The notes: generated from the sequence alone by a model not told the origin. Positions 39,561 to 47,645 are shown, counted from the first letter of the stretch. The stretch is 64,000 nucleotides of DNA from Enterococcus sp. 9E7_DIV0242 (GCF_002140975.2 NZ_CP147247.1:1674001-1738000), one strand, 5' to 3'. Numbers and translations are program-made.

Positions 39561-40834
39561 CATTCTTCTAACATTTTTACTCTTAGAAAAACTATTCCGC
39601 CTTTTATGATATAGTCATTTTCAAACTCATTTACCCAGTTTCTTATAGTTCGTGGCGACTTATCCAAAATAGCTGCAATATCGTTAATTGATGGCGGTGC
39701 CTGGTTGGCATCATTAAATTGTTCAACGGCCGCTTTAAGCTTCTCGGCTCGTTCGTTGACCTTACTTTCTTTAGGCTTCCGGCTTCGCTCCCCAGTCTTC
39801 CATAATGGCAAGCTATGCCCTGGCTCTAAGTCTGAAAGCAAGTTACTATCATCACTTTTGTGTATTGGATAATCAAACCAGTATTCACGATCTTTGATGG
39901 GTGGAAAGTCTTTTGTAATTATGATGGTTCGCCAGGCTGTCCGATGATCTAAACGTTCGGCAAGATGATCAGCTTTCTCTTTTAACGCCTCTTTTTGTTC
40001 TTCTGTAAAAATCCTATCAATGTGAGGCTCAAAGTCTGAGTAATGCCAGTTAAACAGCTCAGGCAAAGCCTCAGATATATTTTCATCATAATAAGCCGGA
40101 TAGAAATGCAACAACTCACTGCCATATAGCTGCACTAGCTCGCTGTTTCTTACTGACCACGAAAGGCTAGAAGTCGGCTCCAGTTCTACCAATTCTATAT
40201 AGGCATCGCATAACCTCAACAGGCTGGAAGTGGAAATAATTTTCTTCATTTCCTTGTTTCCTTTGACTTCTCTTTGAACGGAATGAGTATATACAAGACT
40301 GCAGCCAAACGTCTTCACAAGCCTATTCAATTCCTGGTCAAAAGTGATAAGCTGATATGGATCTCCTTTATCTAAATCTATCAAGTAATCTATTGGATCG
40401 ATGACAACAAGCGTGTACTGCTCATTAGCCACAAACTCTATAATACTATCCACAAAAGACCCAAAAGAGAGGAATTTTTCCCCTTTAAGCGTGTGTATGG
40501 TGATGTTGGCCAAATGGTCCGCCGCCATATTTAGACCGCTGTAAACCTTCTTAAAATGGCTCATGGTGCTTATCTCGTCATTATCCAGATTGATATATAA
40601 TACTTTTCCATGTTGGCATTGCCAGCCTAGCCACTTATTGCCTTCTGCCACTGCTGCACTCAGTTGGATCGCTGCAGATGTTTTGCACGACTTACTAGGA
40701 CCACACAAGGCCATAATATTGAACTTTTTTAAAAGCCCGGTTACTAGATGCGGTTGTGAAACTGGCAACCTATCCCATAGGCTTAACAAGCTGTTTTGAG
40801 GCTGGTTAGCTGCTCCAGTATTAAATTGTTCCAA
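39560..40834 (-). CDS. RepA-like RecA-fold ATPase with C-terminal HTH
   Basis: 424 residues. AAA_25/RepA-type helicase domain: Walker A MALCGPSKSCKTSAAIQLSA (about 40-59), Walker B LVVIDPIDYLIDL (about 142), VYTHSVQREVKG sensor region. A C-terminal helix-turn-helix (PPSINDIAAILDKSPRTIRN, about 385-405) could bind the iterons. The best start is TTG 40834 with GGAGG 7 bases upstream; GTG 40843 overlaps that site. Probable replication initiator/helicase of the island. Confidence 0.8.
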   Translation of the reverse strand: MEQFNTGAANQPQNSLLSLWDRLPVSQPHLVTGLLKKFNIMALCGPSKSCKTSAAIQLSAAVAEGNKWLGWQCQHGKVLYINLDNDEISTMSHFKKVYSGLNMAADHLANITIHTLKGEKFLSFGSFVDSIIEFVANEQYTLVVIDPIDYLIDLDKGDPYQLITFDQELNRLVKTFGCSLVYTHSVQREVKGNKEMKKIISTSSLLRLCDAYIELVELEPTSSLSWSVRNSELVQLYGSELLHFYPAYYDENISEALPELFNWHYSDFEPHIDRIFTEEQKEALKEKADHLAERLDHRTAWRTIIITKDFPPIKDREYWFDYPIHKSDDSNLLSDLEPGHSLPLWKTGERSRKPKESKVNERAEKLKAAVEQFNDANQAPPSINDIAAILDKSPRTIRNWVNEFENDYIIKGGIVFLRVKMLEE

Positions 40835-40862
40835 ATGTCTCACCTCCCTTCAAGGCTGGTTT

Positions 40863-41159
40863 TTAGTCCTCAATCACATCTAGTAAAAAACTGGCACTTG
40901 CATCCATTGACCTAGAAATTTTATCTAGCATTTCCGCCATATTCTGCATGGCTCCTTCACTAAATAAAGAGATGTGCAAACTAATCAAGCTATCATGATC
41001 CATTTTGCTGCTATCCCTTGCGGAAAGAAGGTCCAGGTAGTTCTTAATAAAATCCAGTCGGCTGGCCTGGTCTGCTAATTCATAAGCAACCTTCTTTATT
41101 TTTTCCGTTTCAACTGCTGTACTGGCTTTTGATTGTAATTTATCGCCATGTTTTACCAT
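40863..41159 (-). CDS. Small helical island protein, unknown
   Basis: 98 residues, mainly helical, acidic end (SASFLLDVIED). GAGGAAACGG ribosome site. Directly upstream of the rep-like gene with a 28-base gap. No family recognised; a helicase loader or accessory role is possible but only from position. Confidence 0.55.
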   Translation of the reverse strand: MVKHGDKLQSKASTAVETEKIKKVAYELADQASRLDFIKNYLDLLSARDSSKMDHDSLISLHISLFSEGAMQNMAEMLDKISRSMDASASFLLDVIED

Positions 41160-41213
41160 TTCCGTTTCCTCATTTCGTCATTTTTTTTATTCAGATTTCT
41201 TAGATGTTTAGTT

Positions 41214-41564
41214 TTATAATCTATCAAGTTCCAATCTCAATTTATCTCGAACAAAATCATTACCTTTTCTTTGATCGTGGTATTTAATCCAAAGTTGAAA
41301 TGTCTTTACTCTGGCTTCCCTTATGCTGAATTTAAGAGCAAGATTGTCCAAAATCTGTCTTTTTATTTCATTGATTTCGTGATTAAGTAACTTTCTTTCT
41401 CCATGTCCTCTCAGCGTGTATAAGATTGTTAGCTGCTCGTTGTATTTATTCCCAAAACGAGTACGACCAATAGAATTTTCTAGTGTCTCAATTCCTTCGT
41501 TGATTTCCTCCAATGTAAAAGACTCAAGTTTTATCAATATTTCAGGATCGTTATAAATATTCAT
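41214..41564 (-). CDS. Small helical island protein, unknown
   Basis: 116 residues, rich in E, L, K and R, probably all-helical (FTLEEINEGIETLENSIGRT; KFSIREARVKTFQLWIKYHD). No known family seen. Its start lies just after a region (41580-41690) with signs of an opposing small RNA. Confidence 0.55.
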   Translation of the reverse strand: MNIYNDPEILIKLESFTLEEINEGIETLENSIGRTRFGNKYNEQLTILYTLRGHGERKLLNHEINEIKRQILDNLALKFSIREARVKTFQLWIKYHDQRKGNDFVRDKLRLELDRL

Positions 41565-41611
41565 TACTTTTTCCTCATTTCATATTTTCATTTTTTGTGC
41601 TAAAATGAGGG

Positions 41612-41684
41612 TACAACTGAATACGACCACAAAAAATGGTGCTGTGCTTTTCCAAATTGACGGGGAGAAGCACTCTTTTTTTAT
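41612..41684 (+). ncRNA. Candidate small RNA, plus strand, against the island operon
   Basis: Extended -10 TGCTAAAAT (41598-41606) followed about 40 bases later by GTGCTTTTCC / GGGGAGAAGCAC stem (41644-41672) and CTCTTTTTTT. The T-run directly after the stem is on the plus strand, opposite to the genes on both sides. About 70 nt if real. No clear -35. Confidence 0.35.
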
Positions 41685-41715
41685 ACCCTCATACTCATTC
41701 AAAAGCCTTCACCTA

Positions 41716-41958
41716 CTAATCAACAAAGTTCTGTTCCAAATCCATCACCTTATTAAACAAAGTCGCCTGTAACGTGATAAGCTGGTCAATGCTTCTATCT
41801 ATGGAAGCAGCAAGTAATTTGTCAGCATCCGGATCCTGTTTTCGGTATCGTAGTGCTGTGTTTTGTATACTCGTGAACGTCTCACCCATAAAGAAAAGCA
41901 AGTGTTTCACCTGGTCCAGCTCTTGGCTAACCGCATAACTATTTAATGGCTTACTCAT
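41716..41958 (-). CDS. Small helical island protein, unknown
   Basis: 80 residues: KPLNSYAVSQELDQVKHLLF, ending LFNKVMDLEQNFVD. Helical, no motif recognised. Overlaps the gene before it by four bases (ATGA), so translation is probably coupled. Confidence 0.55.
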   Translation of the reverse strand: MSKPLNSYAVSQELDQVKHLLFFMGETFTSIQNTALRYRKQDPDADKLLAASIDRSIDQLITLQATLFNKVMDLEQNFVD

Positions 41959-42233
41959 TTTTCTGTCTCCTTCTGTTGTTTCCCAAACTGTACAACGTGC
42001 ATCATTTTTGCCTGTTCATCAATCCATTGCATCTCAGTCCTCATTTTCTCCAATTCACTTATTAAGTAATCCAATTTTTCTACAGGAAGATGCAAAGTAA
42101 CCCCTGTGTGATTATCTTTTACTGAACTGGTTACATCTCCCAAATTCTCTAAAATGCTGGCATAAGCTCCACATAACACTTGATGCCTTATTTGTGTTTC
42201 CTCAATCTTATTTTCAATGATATTCTGATTCAT
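41955..42233 (-). CDS. Small helical island protein, unknown
   Basis: 92 residues, helical: NQNIIENKIEETQIRHQVLC to VVQFGKQQKETEK. Strong AGGGGG ribosome site. First of a pair with coupled stop and start (41955-41958). No family recognised. Confidence 0.55.
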   Translation of the reverse strand: MNQNIIENKIEETQIRHQVLCGAYASILENLGDVTSSVKDNHTGVTLHLPVEKLDYLISELEKMRTEMQWIDEQAKMMHVVQFGKQQKETEK

Positions 42234-42296
42234 AATAGATTCCCCCTAATTTTTTAAACCTTAGTAACTCATATCACCACAGCGCCGCAAGCTGCA

Positions 42297-42578
42297 TTAT
42301 TTTTTATTTTTCTGCATAAATTCATCACAATCGTTTTTATCAATTCTCGTCATACCATCAATCATAATGACTTTTAAACCTAAAGAGATGAACCGTTGAA
42401 GCGTATTGAATGAAACACCGCAATAGGCTGCCGCTTCTTTTTTTGTCATATATCTAGCCGAATTTTTCCGTTTCTCATGAGCTTCAAAAGCATAAGACAC
42501 ACCTTTTTCTATCCGGCTGTTGATCTCATTGAATACTGAATCATCTAGCTCTAAATCATCTATTGTTAGTTTCACCAC
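42297..42578 (-). CDS. Excisionase-like HTH protein
   Basis: 93 residues. C-terminal MerR/excisionase-type helix-turn-helix: YMTKKEAAAYCGVSFNTLQR (about 43-62) followed by a wing ending in RIDKNDCDEFMQK. Typical of Xis-like directionality factors, which help the integrase excise the element. GTG start, overlapping the rha-like gene by 23 bases. Confidence 0.7.
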   Translation of the reverse strand: MVKLTIDDLELDDSVFNEINSRIEKGVSYAFEAHEKRKNSARYMTKKEAAAYCGVSFNTLQRFISLGLKVIMIDGMTRIDKNDCDEFMQKNKK

Positions 42579-43254
42579 TCACCACCGCCTTTCCAATGGG
42601 AATTTTTAAGGTAGTCTGATAAATAACCCCTTGATTATTTAACGTGGCTTTGATAGTTGGATAGTCCAGATCAAGCATGATAAGAACTGAAATATCCATC
42701 TCCCTTTTATTGACCGCTGCAAGCTCCTCAGCAGTAAGATAGTCCAATGGGGATGATTTATTGTTTACACCTCGTGCCTCTCTCAGTTGCTTCGCTGTGA
42801 AGCCTACCGCCGTTTTATAGGCCAGATCAGTAAAATGCTTGTAGTAATGTGGTGAAAATTCTTTTTCCTTGATAGCATCCGTCATTTCCTTGTGAACAGC
42901 TTTACCGCTGCCTCGTTCTAAACGTCTGGCATATAATTCTTGCTGCATCTCAAAGAATTGTTTTACAAGGGCTTTTTTGAACTGTCTTACTGGTTCCGTA
43001 TTATCCAGATAAGTAATAAGCAAGGTGGCTTGCTGCTCGTTGAGATGATAGATTTTTGATTTTCTACCCCTACCCTCGGTTATTTTCGACATTTCAAATG
43101 TCGTTTTTCCGAACTCCTCCAAATCATTTTCATGTTTCCGTATTAGCTGCCTTACTGCCCTGTGTTCCACTTCTGCATACTTGGCGATAACTTCGGATGT
43201 CGTAAACGGCACATCATCGAGCCTACCCGATTCATTGAATACTAATTGCTGCAT
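42556..43254 (-). CDS. Rha-family phage regulatory protein
   Basis: 232 residues. N-terminal pRha domain: PFTTSEVIAKYAEVEHRAVR, QLIRKHENDLEEFG and TYLDNTEPVRQFKKALVKQF. C-terminal domain unlike known ones. Rha proteins are antirepressor-like switch proteins in phages and satellites. Strong AAGGAGAG ribosome site. Second gene of the minus operon after cro. Confidence 0.85.
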   Translation of the reverse strand: MQQLVFNESGRLDDVPFTTSEVIAKYAEVEHRAVRQLIRKHENDLEEFGKTTFEMSKITEGRGRKSKIYHLNEQQATLLITYLDNTEPVRQFKKALVKQFFEMQQELYARRLERGSGKAVHKEMTDAIKEKEFSPHYYKHFTDLAYKTAVGFTAKQLREARGVNNKSSPLDYLTAEELAAVNKREMDISVLIMLDLDYPTIKATLNNQGVIYQTTLKIPIGKAVVSGETNNR

Positions 43255-43286
43255 CTCTCTACTCTCCTTTCTTGAAAAAATACTTA

Positions 43287-43490
43287 CTAAGTGGCCACCT
43301 TTTCATTTACTAGCCAATCAACCAGCTTTTTATAAACTGATTTCTTAACAACTCGCCGCTGCTCATTTTCAATCAGTGACAAAGTTTTAGATGAAATACC
43401 GATCTCGGCAGCAGCATCGCCAAGAGTGATGTTTTTTCTACCTCTTCGCTCCCTTAGCTTTGCGATCATCTCTAAATCAAGCTCAAACAT
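43287..43490 (-). CDS. Cro-like XRE regulator
   Basis: 67 residues: one XRE helix-turn-helix (ITLGDAAAEIGISSKTLSLI, about 21-40, then ENEQRR). GGAGGTG before the ATG. Divergent from the CI-type gene with three operators between, so it probably represses the repressor promoter during the active state. Confidence 0.85.
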   Translation of the reverse strand: MFELDLEMIAKLRERRGRKNITLGDAAAEIGISSKTLSLIENEQRRVVKKSVYKKLVDWLVNEKVAT

Positions 43491-43510
43491 AAATTCACCT
43501 CCATTCTCAA

Positions 43511-43588
43511 TATCCGATTACAAGAATATCTTAATATCTGAATATAAGAATGTCAAGCAGAAAATTCTGTTATTCTGATTTTAAGATT
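43511..43588. promoter_or_regulatory. Three operators in the cro-cI gap
   Basis: Three 18-bp direct repeats: TATCCGATTACAAGAATA (43511), TATCTGAATATAAGAATG (43535), TATTCTGATTTTAAGATT (43571). Consensus WTCYGAWTWYAAGAWT. Spacing of 24 and 36 bp puts all three on nearly one face or a half-turn off. They lie between divergent cro and cI starts. Confidence 0.75.
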
Positions 43589-43629
43589 TACTTTATTCCT
43601 AAAATATGATAAATTAATGGAAAATAACT

Positions 43630-44277
43630 ATGAAAGAGTTTGATAATATGGGAAATAGAATTAAGCAGTTGAGAATTGAACATGGCATCACTGTAAAAGA
43701 TTTAGCTGAAGAGTTAGGAATTTCTCAGAGCATGCTATCCAATTACGAAAATGGAAACAGTGCACCTCGGAAACAGGAGATATGGCAAGGATTAGCTAGA
43801 AAATTTGGTGTTGATATTGGCTATATAATGGGCGTTTCTGATATAAAGAATATTGACTCACCAGATGCCATATTTAATTCTGCAAATGATTACGATTTAA
43901 ACAAGTTCATATTTAAGGAAAATTTAGACAAACTAACCGGGAAAGATATAGATTCAACAATATTAGAAAATCCGGAGTTAGTAGAGTGGGTTCAAGCTGT
44001 CATTTTTGCATATGAATACTTATCAGACACGAAACACGGCATAGCTGATTTGAACACTGTAATAAAAAACTCAATAGATGGTGTACTAACAGCAACCAAG
44101 TACTTTTCTTATAATGAGAATTTATCTGAAACAAAAGAGAAAGATCGCTTATTAAAATTTTACGAAGCAAAAGAAAATGTTTGTAATGGTTTAGATAAGC
44201 TCTTTAAAAATGGAGAAAATCCTATTTATGTTGATCGTACGTATGTCTCTAATCACGAACCAGAGAAAGAAAGCTAA
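43630..44277 (+). CDS. CI-like XRE repressor without a peptidase domain
   Basis: 215 residues. N-terminal XRE helix-turn-helix (ITVKDLAEELGISQSMLSNY, about 20-39). The C-terminal part is helical and does not show the S24 self-cleavage Ser-Lys motifs of SOS-induced CI. So release probably needs another protein, as with Stl of SaPIs. The start could also be ATG 43648; neither has a strong ribosome site. Confidence 0.82.
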   Translation: MKEFDNMGNRIKQLRIEHGITVKDLAEELGISQSMLSNYENGNSAPRKQEIWQGLARKFGVDIGYIMGVSDIKNIDSPDAIFNSANDYDLNKFIFKENLDKLTGKDIDSTILENPELVEWVQAVIFAYEYLSDTKHGIADLNTVIKNSIDGVLTATKYFSYNENLSETKEKDRLLKFYEAKENVCNGLDKLFKNGENPIYVDRTYVSNHEPEKES

Positions 44278-44342
44278 CAACTAGCCACCCATCCCCCTTC
44301 ACACAAAGCGCCGCAAGCTTGCTACGGAGGGAAGTAGTAACA

Positions 44343-45515
44343 ATGGCAACAGTTAAACAGTACACAAAAAAGGACGGCTCAAAGGCCTGGCAATTTCAAA
44401 CCTATCTAGGTATCAACCCAGCGACCGGAAAGCCAATAAAGACCACAAGAAGAGGATTCGACACAAAAAAAGAAGCCCAGCTCGAATTGAACAGGCTTCT
44501 TGTGAATTTTGAGAAAAATGGCCTTGAGAAAAAGCACAATGAAACATTTAAAGAGGTTTATGAATTATGGTATGAATCTTACCGGCAAACGGTTAAGGAA
44601 GCAACCAGCATCGCCACAGAACGTTACATCAAGCTGCACGTACTGCCAATACTAGGCGATTGCAAAATTAATCATATCACACCGGCGATGGCACAAAAGG
44701 CCGTTAATGTTTGGGCTGATAAACTACAAGTATACAAAGTAGTGCTTCAATACGCTTATAAAATCGCTGATTATGCTATCACGTTGGGAATTATGGAAAA
44801 GAATCCCTTTGAACGGGTAACAAGGCCTAAAGCGAAGCGTACAAGGGATGAAAAGGAAATAAAATTCTATACCAGCGATGAAGTGCAGCAAGTTCTTTCA
44901 TACCTGGAAAAGAAAGTTCACCGGGTCAATAATAAGAATTTACTGTATAAGTATTTTGCTGAATGGGATTTGACTATGTACAGGCTATTAGCGTTTAGCG
45001 GTATTCGTGGCGGTGAGGCGCTGGCTCTAACTTGGAATGATATTGATTTCGAGAGTGGCACCCTAACGATCGATAAGACACTATCACAGACCAGAAAAGG
45101 TTATGACGTGTTGCCACCTAAAACAAAATCATCTAACCGGATAATCTCCATTGATGATAAAACTTGTAGGATGCTGAAACGTTGGCAGCTTCGACAAAAA
45201 GAATTTTTCTTTCAAGCTAATACTACAAACAAGAACATCATATTTTCAGATTACCAAGGCAACTACGCACACCGTCAAGCATTGTATCAACGATCTTCCA
45301 GACTTTCGGCGTTTGTTGGGTTGCCAAACATCGGTACCCATGGCTGGCGGCATACTCATGCCTCAATGCTTTATGAGGCTGGTGTACCCATGAAAGAAAC
45401 ACAGGAGAGGTTAGGCCATGCCAGCTTGGAAATGACTAACTCTATATACACTCATTTAAGCAGTAAACAAAAAAATGCCACCGCCGAAAAACTAGCTAAA
45501 TTTGCTAATTTCTAA
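44343..45515 (+). CDS. int: Tyrosine recombinase integrase of the island
   Basis: 390 residues. N-terminal arm-binding AP2-like domain (QYTKKDGSKAWQFQTYLGIN), SAM-like core-binding domain (about 60-150), catalytic domain with Arg in FSGIRGGEALAL, HxxR in GTHGWRHTHASML, His in ERLGHASLEMT and Tyr in SIYTHLSS. Related to Tn916/Lactococcus phage integrases. ATG 44343 with GGAGGG 11 bases upstream. The att core lies 98 bases after the stop. Confidence 0.93.
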   Translation: MATVKQYTKKDGSKAWQFQTYLGINPATGKPIKTTRRGFDTKKEAQLELNRLLVNFEKNGLEKKHNETFKEVYELWYESYRQTVKEATSIATERYIKLHVLPILGDCKINHITPAMAQKAVNVWADKLQVYKVVLQYAYKIADYAITLGIMEKNPFERVTRPKAKRTRDEKEIKFYTSDEVQQVLSYLEKKVHRVNNKNLLYKYFAEWDLTMYRLLAFSGIRGGEALALTWNDIDFESGTLTIDKTLSQTRKGYDVLPPKTKSSNRIISIDDKTCRMLKRWQLRQKEFFFQANTTNKNIIFSDYQGNYAHRQALYQRSSRLSAFVGLPNIGTHGWRHTHASMLYEAGVPMKETQERLGHASLEMTNSIYTHLSSKQKNATAEKLAKFANF

Positions 45516-45520
45516 GCTGA

Positions 45521-45543
45521 TGGCATTCAAAATGGCATTCAAT
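45521..45543 (+). repeat. Right integrase arm-site repeat
   Basis: Second copy of the 23-bp double TGGCATTCAA element (see 37337-37359), just 5 bases after the integrase stop and 70 bases from the right att core. Confidence 0.8.
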
Positions 45544-45566
45544 CGCCAACTTATTAAAAAGAAAAG

Positions 45567-45599
45567 GGCTGGAACCCTTGTACGGCAAAGGCTCCAGCC
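45567..45599 (-). terminator. Island-borne terminator now serving rpmA
   Basis: Minus strand GGCTGGAGCCTTTG, 5-base loop, CAAGGGTTCCAGCC then CTTTTCTTTTT. It lies 14 bases after the rpmA stop, the same distance as the displaced host terminator at 37199. Confidence 0.85.
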
Positions 45600-45613
45600 A
45601 GTTAAATAAAAGC

Positions 45614-45631
45614 TTAGTTAGCTACTGGATA
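45614..45631 (-). repeat. Right att core, inside rpmA
   Basis: 18-bp copy of the att core; covers codons for YPVAN plus stop, so insertion leaves the L27 protein unchanged. Confidence 0.9.
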
Positions 45632-45901
45632 AACAGATACTTGTTTTTTGTCGCGGCCTTTACGTTCGAAACGAACAACTCCGTCAACTTTTGCAAACAA
45701 TGTATCATCTCCACCGATACCAACGTTAGCACCTGGATAAATTTTAGTTCCGCGTTGACGGTATAAAATTGAACCACCTGTAACAGTTTGGCCATCCGCA
45801 CTTTTCGCGCCTAGACGTTTAGATTCTGAATCACGTCCGTTGGAAGTAGAACCTCCACCTTTTTTATGGGCAAATAATTGTAAATTCATTGTCAATAACA
45901 T
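45614..45901 (-). CDS. rpmA: Ribosomal protein L27 (precursor)
   Basis: 95 residues. Starts [18 protein letters not shown]: the N-terminal NLQLF-AHKK leader is the Firmicute pro-sequence removed by Prp after F. The body is typical L27 ([38 protein letters not shown]). AGGAGG upstream. Its 3' end is the island's attachment site. Confidence 0.97.
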   Translation of the reverse strand: MLLTMNLQLFAHKKGGGSTSNGRDSESKRLGAKSADGQTVTGGSILYRQRGTKIYPGANVGIGGDDTLFAKVDGVVRFERKGRDKKQVSVYPVAN

Positions 45902-45915
45902 ATGGTCTGCACCTC

Positions 45916-46260
45916 CTAATTATTATTTATCGTTTGTAATTCAATGTATTCGTCATGCTCTTGTTCGATTGCCTGTAACCCCAGTAAGAGATTTTCAAGC
46001 AATACTTGAACGATATTCGTCTGTTCCTGATTGAGTTCTGCTGGAATCTCTGTATAGAGATAACCACCTTCCTCTTCATTCACATCTACGATTGGCGTAA
46101 CACCTGCAAGAGCTTCGATACCGTTTACTGCACTGACAGCCAATGCAGACACTGCTGCACAAACTATATCACTGCCGTAAGGACCGGCCTCTGCATGTCC
46201 GGTCATTTCAAACGAAACGATTCTTCCGGATGTATTACGCTTGAACAAGCTTTTAATCAT
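45916..46260 (-). CDS. prp: Prp, cysteine protease that trims L27
   Basis: 114 residues (DUF464 family). Catalytic His in [20 protein letters not shown] and Cys in [12 protein letters not shown]. Cleaves the L27 leader, a needed step in ribosome assembly. Between rplU and rpmA, the standard place. Confidence 0.95.
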   Translation of the reverse strand: MIKSLFKRNTSGRIVSFEMTGHAEAGPYGSDIVCAAVSALAVSAVNGIEALAGVTPIVDVNEEEGGYLYTEIPAELNQEQTNIVQVLLENLLLGLQAIEQEHDEYIELQTINNN

Positions 46261-46292
46261 TGATAGGCCTTCTTTCCTGTCAATACAAGTAA

Positions 46293-46601
46293 TTACGCGT
46301 TGATTGCTTCGATAACTACTTTTGTATATGGTTGACGGTGACCTTGTTTACGATGGGTATGTTTTTTTGGTTTGTATTTGTAAGTAACCACTTTTTTCTG
46401 TTTGCCGTGTTTTTCAACAGTTCCTTCAACAGTTGCACCTGCAACAGTTGGAGCTCCTACTTTAGTAGACTCGCCACCAACTAGGATCACCTCTTCAAAA
46501 ACAACTTTTTCGCCAGCTTCTACGTCTAATTTTTCAACGTAAATTGCTTGACCTACTTCAACTTTAACTTGTTTACCACCAGTTTTAATAATTGCGTACA
46601 T
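46293..46601 (-). CDS. rplU: Ribosomal protein L21
   Basis: 102 residues: [43 protein letters not shown] 46601 with AGGAGG about 11 bases upstream. First gene of rplU-prp-rpmA. Confidence 0.97.
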   Translation of the reverse strand: MYAIIKTGGKQVKVEVGQAIYVEKLDVEAGEKVVFEEVILVGGESTKVGAPTVAGATVEGTVEKHGKQKKVVTYKYKPKKHTHRKQGHRQPYTKVVIEAINA

Positions 46602-46613
46602 GCTATACAGCAC

Positions 46614-46740
46614 CTCCTTCTTCTAGACTTAGACTCGCCATCCCAAGTGACAGAAATGTACTTACATGACTTGTTCTGAGCGGTTGTAGCTGTGGAGACC
46701 ACAATTACAACATTAACATCATACCAAAAACCGTTCACTC
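46614..46740 (-). promoter_or_regulatory. Possible L21 leader of rplU
   Basis: About 125 bases between the likely promoter region and the rplU start contain short stems (GTGGTCTCCACAGC; GTCACTTGGGATGGCGAGTC) in the position of the L21 leader RNA known from Firmicutes. I could not match the full consensus by eye. Confidence 0.4.
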
Positions 46741-46880
46741 AGTCAATGAAAACTTCCAGTAAAACACATGATTGTTGTATGGTCAAAGCGATTCACTAAA
46801 TGATTCATTGCTTTCTTCGCTGATTTGCTCTTTCTATGATAGAATAAGTATCTATTTTTATGAATAAGGAGGAGTTTACC

Positions 46881-47183
46881 ATGAAAGGTTCCTATTTTGA
46901 CGGAGGACTTGGGAGTTATATTATTACAGCTATTATTGCTACGTTGATTACTACATTTACCTTTGGAATTTGTGCACCTTGGGGCATTTGCATGATGTAT
47001 CGCTGGAAAATTGAGCATACCGTTATTGAAGGTCGACGTTGCCAGTTTACCGGTACGGCTGTTGGTCTGTTTGGCAGCTGGATCAAATGGCTGTTGTTGA
47101 CTATAGTCACATTAGGCATTTATAGTTTCTGGCTGAACATCAAGTTAGAACAGTGGAAAGTAAGTCACACGATCTTTTATTGA
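46881..47183 (+). CDS. DUF898-like small membrane protein
   Basis: 100 residues: GSYFDGGLGSYIITAIIATL, two to three membrane segments, IYSFWLNIKLEQWKVSHTIF. Fits DUF898/YjgN-like proteins with repeated W-I-x-H motifs. AGGAGG before ATG 46881. Function unknown. Confidence 0.75.
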   Translation: MKGSYFDGGLGSYIITAIIATLITTFTFGICAPWGICMMYRWKIEHTVIEGRRCQFTGTAVGLFGSWIKWLLLTIVTLGIYSFWLNIKLEQWKVSHTIFY

Positions 47184-47503
47184 TTCGTCAGAAACAGCCA
47201 AGGAAGAGATACACAGCTGTTAAATCAAAACTGTTGTGTATTTCGATTCTGTATTCCTATCCAATGTATCAGATTTTTCTAATTCTATAGTAGAATAAAA
47301 TAGTTCTTCTTTTTTTACATTCCTAAGAGAGCGCTTGAGATATTTCACTCGTAAAGAATAGAGAAAAAATAGTTATTTTTAAAGTGAAATTTTCTCTTGC
47401 AAGAGCCTCTCTTTTTTGTTAAGATATTGATGTTGCTAATTTACAGGTACATCATTTCATCTGTCTATTTTTGTATTATATAATAGTAGTAACATACCAC
47501 ACT

Positions 47504-47577
47504 GTGCTAGTAGCTCAGCTGGATAGAGCACTCGCCTTCTAAGCGAGCGGTCGGGGGTTCGAATCCCTCCTGGCACG
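47504..47577 (+). tRNA. tRNA-Arg, anticodon TCT
   Basis: Full cloverleaf: acceptor stem GTGCTAG / CTGGCAC, D arm AGCTCAGCTGGATAGAGCA, anticodon stem CTCGC / GCGAG with loop CTTCTAA (anticodon TCT), T arm GGGGGTTCGAATCCCTC, discriminator G. No encoded CCA. TATAAT at about 47479 may be its -10. The 320 bases 47184-47503 show no gene. The prophage begins at its 3' end. Confidence 0.95.
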
Positions 47578-47645
47578 TAGAACATCCTTGTTTTATAAGA
47601 TTTTGCAGATATTTTGCCCAAAATTAGCCCAAATAACAAAAAAGC

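Larger units (their letters stand above)
37213..45631. mobile_element. PICI-like phage satellite island in the 3' end of rpmA
   Basis: 8.4 kb between identical 18-bp repeats. Order from the right end: tyrosine integrase and CI-type repressor (plus strand), then divergent cro, rha-like, xis-like, four small genes, a RepA-like ATPase, two or three small genes, a terminator and a long non-coding origin-like region. No capsid, tail, lysis or recognisable terminase gene. Size, layout and gene set match phage-inducible chromosomal islands; an integrated plasmid-like element is the main alternative. Confidence 0.8.

Noticed and set aside
41605..41772. 55-codon plus-strand frame starting at ATG 41605 inside the island operon
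   Set aside because: No ribosome site, lies on the -10 of the candidate small RNA and overlaps the end of a better gene on the other strand.
41716..42233. Toxin-antitoxin pair reading of two overlapping small genes
   Set aside because: The four-base overlap fits, but neither protein shows a toxin or antitoxin fold by eye; helical composition alone is not evidence.
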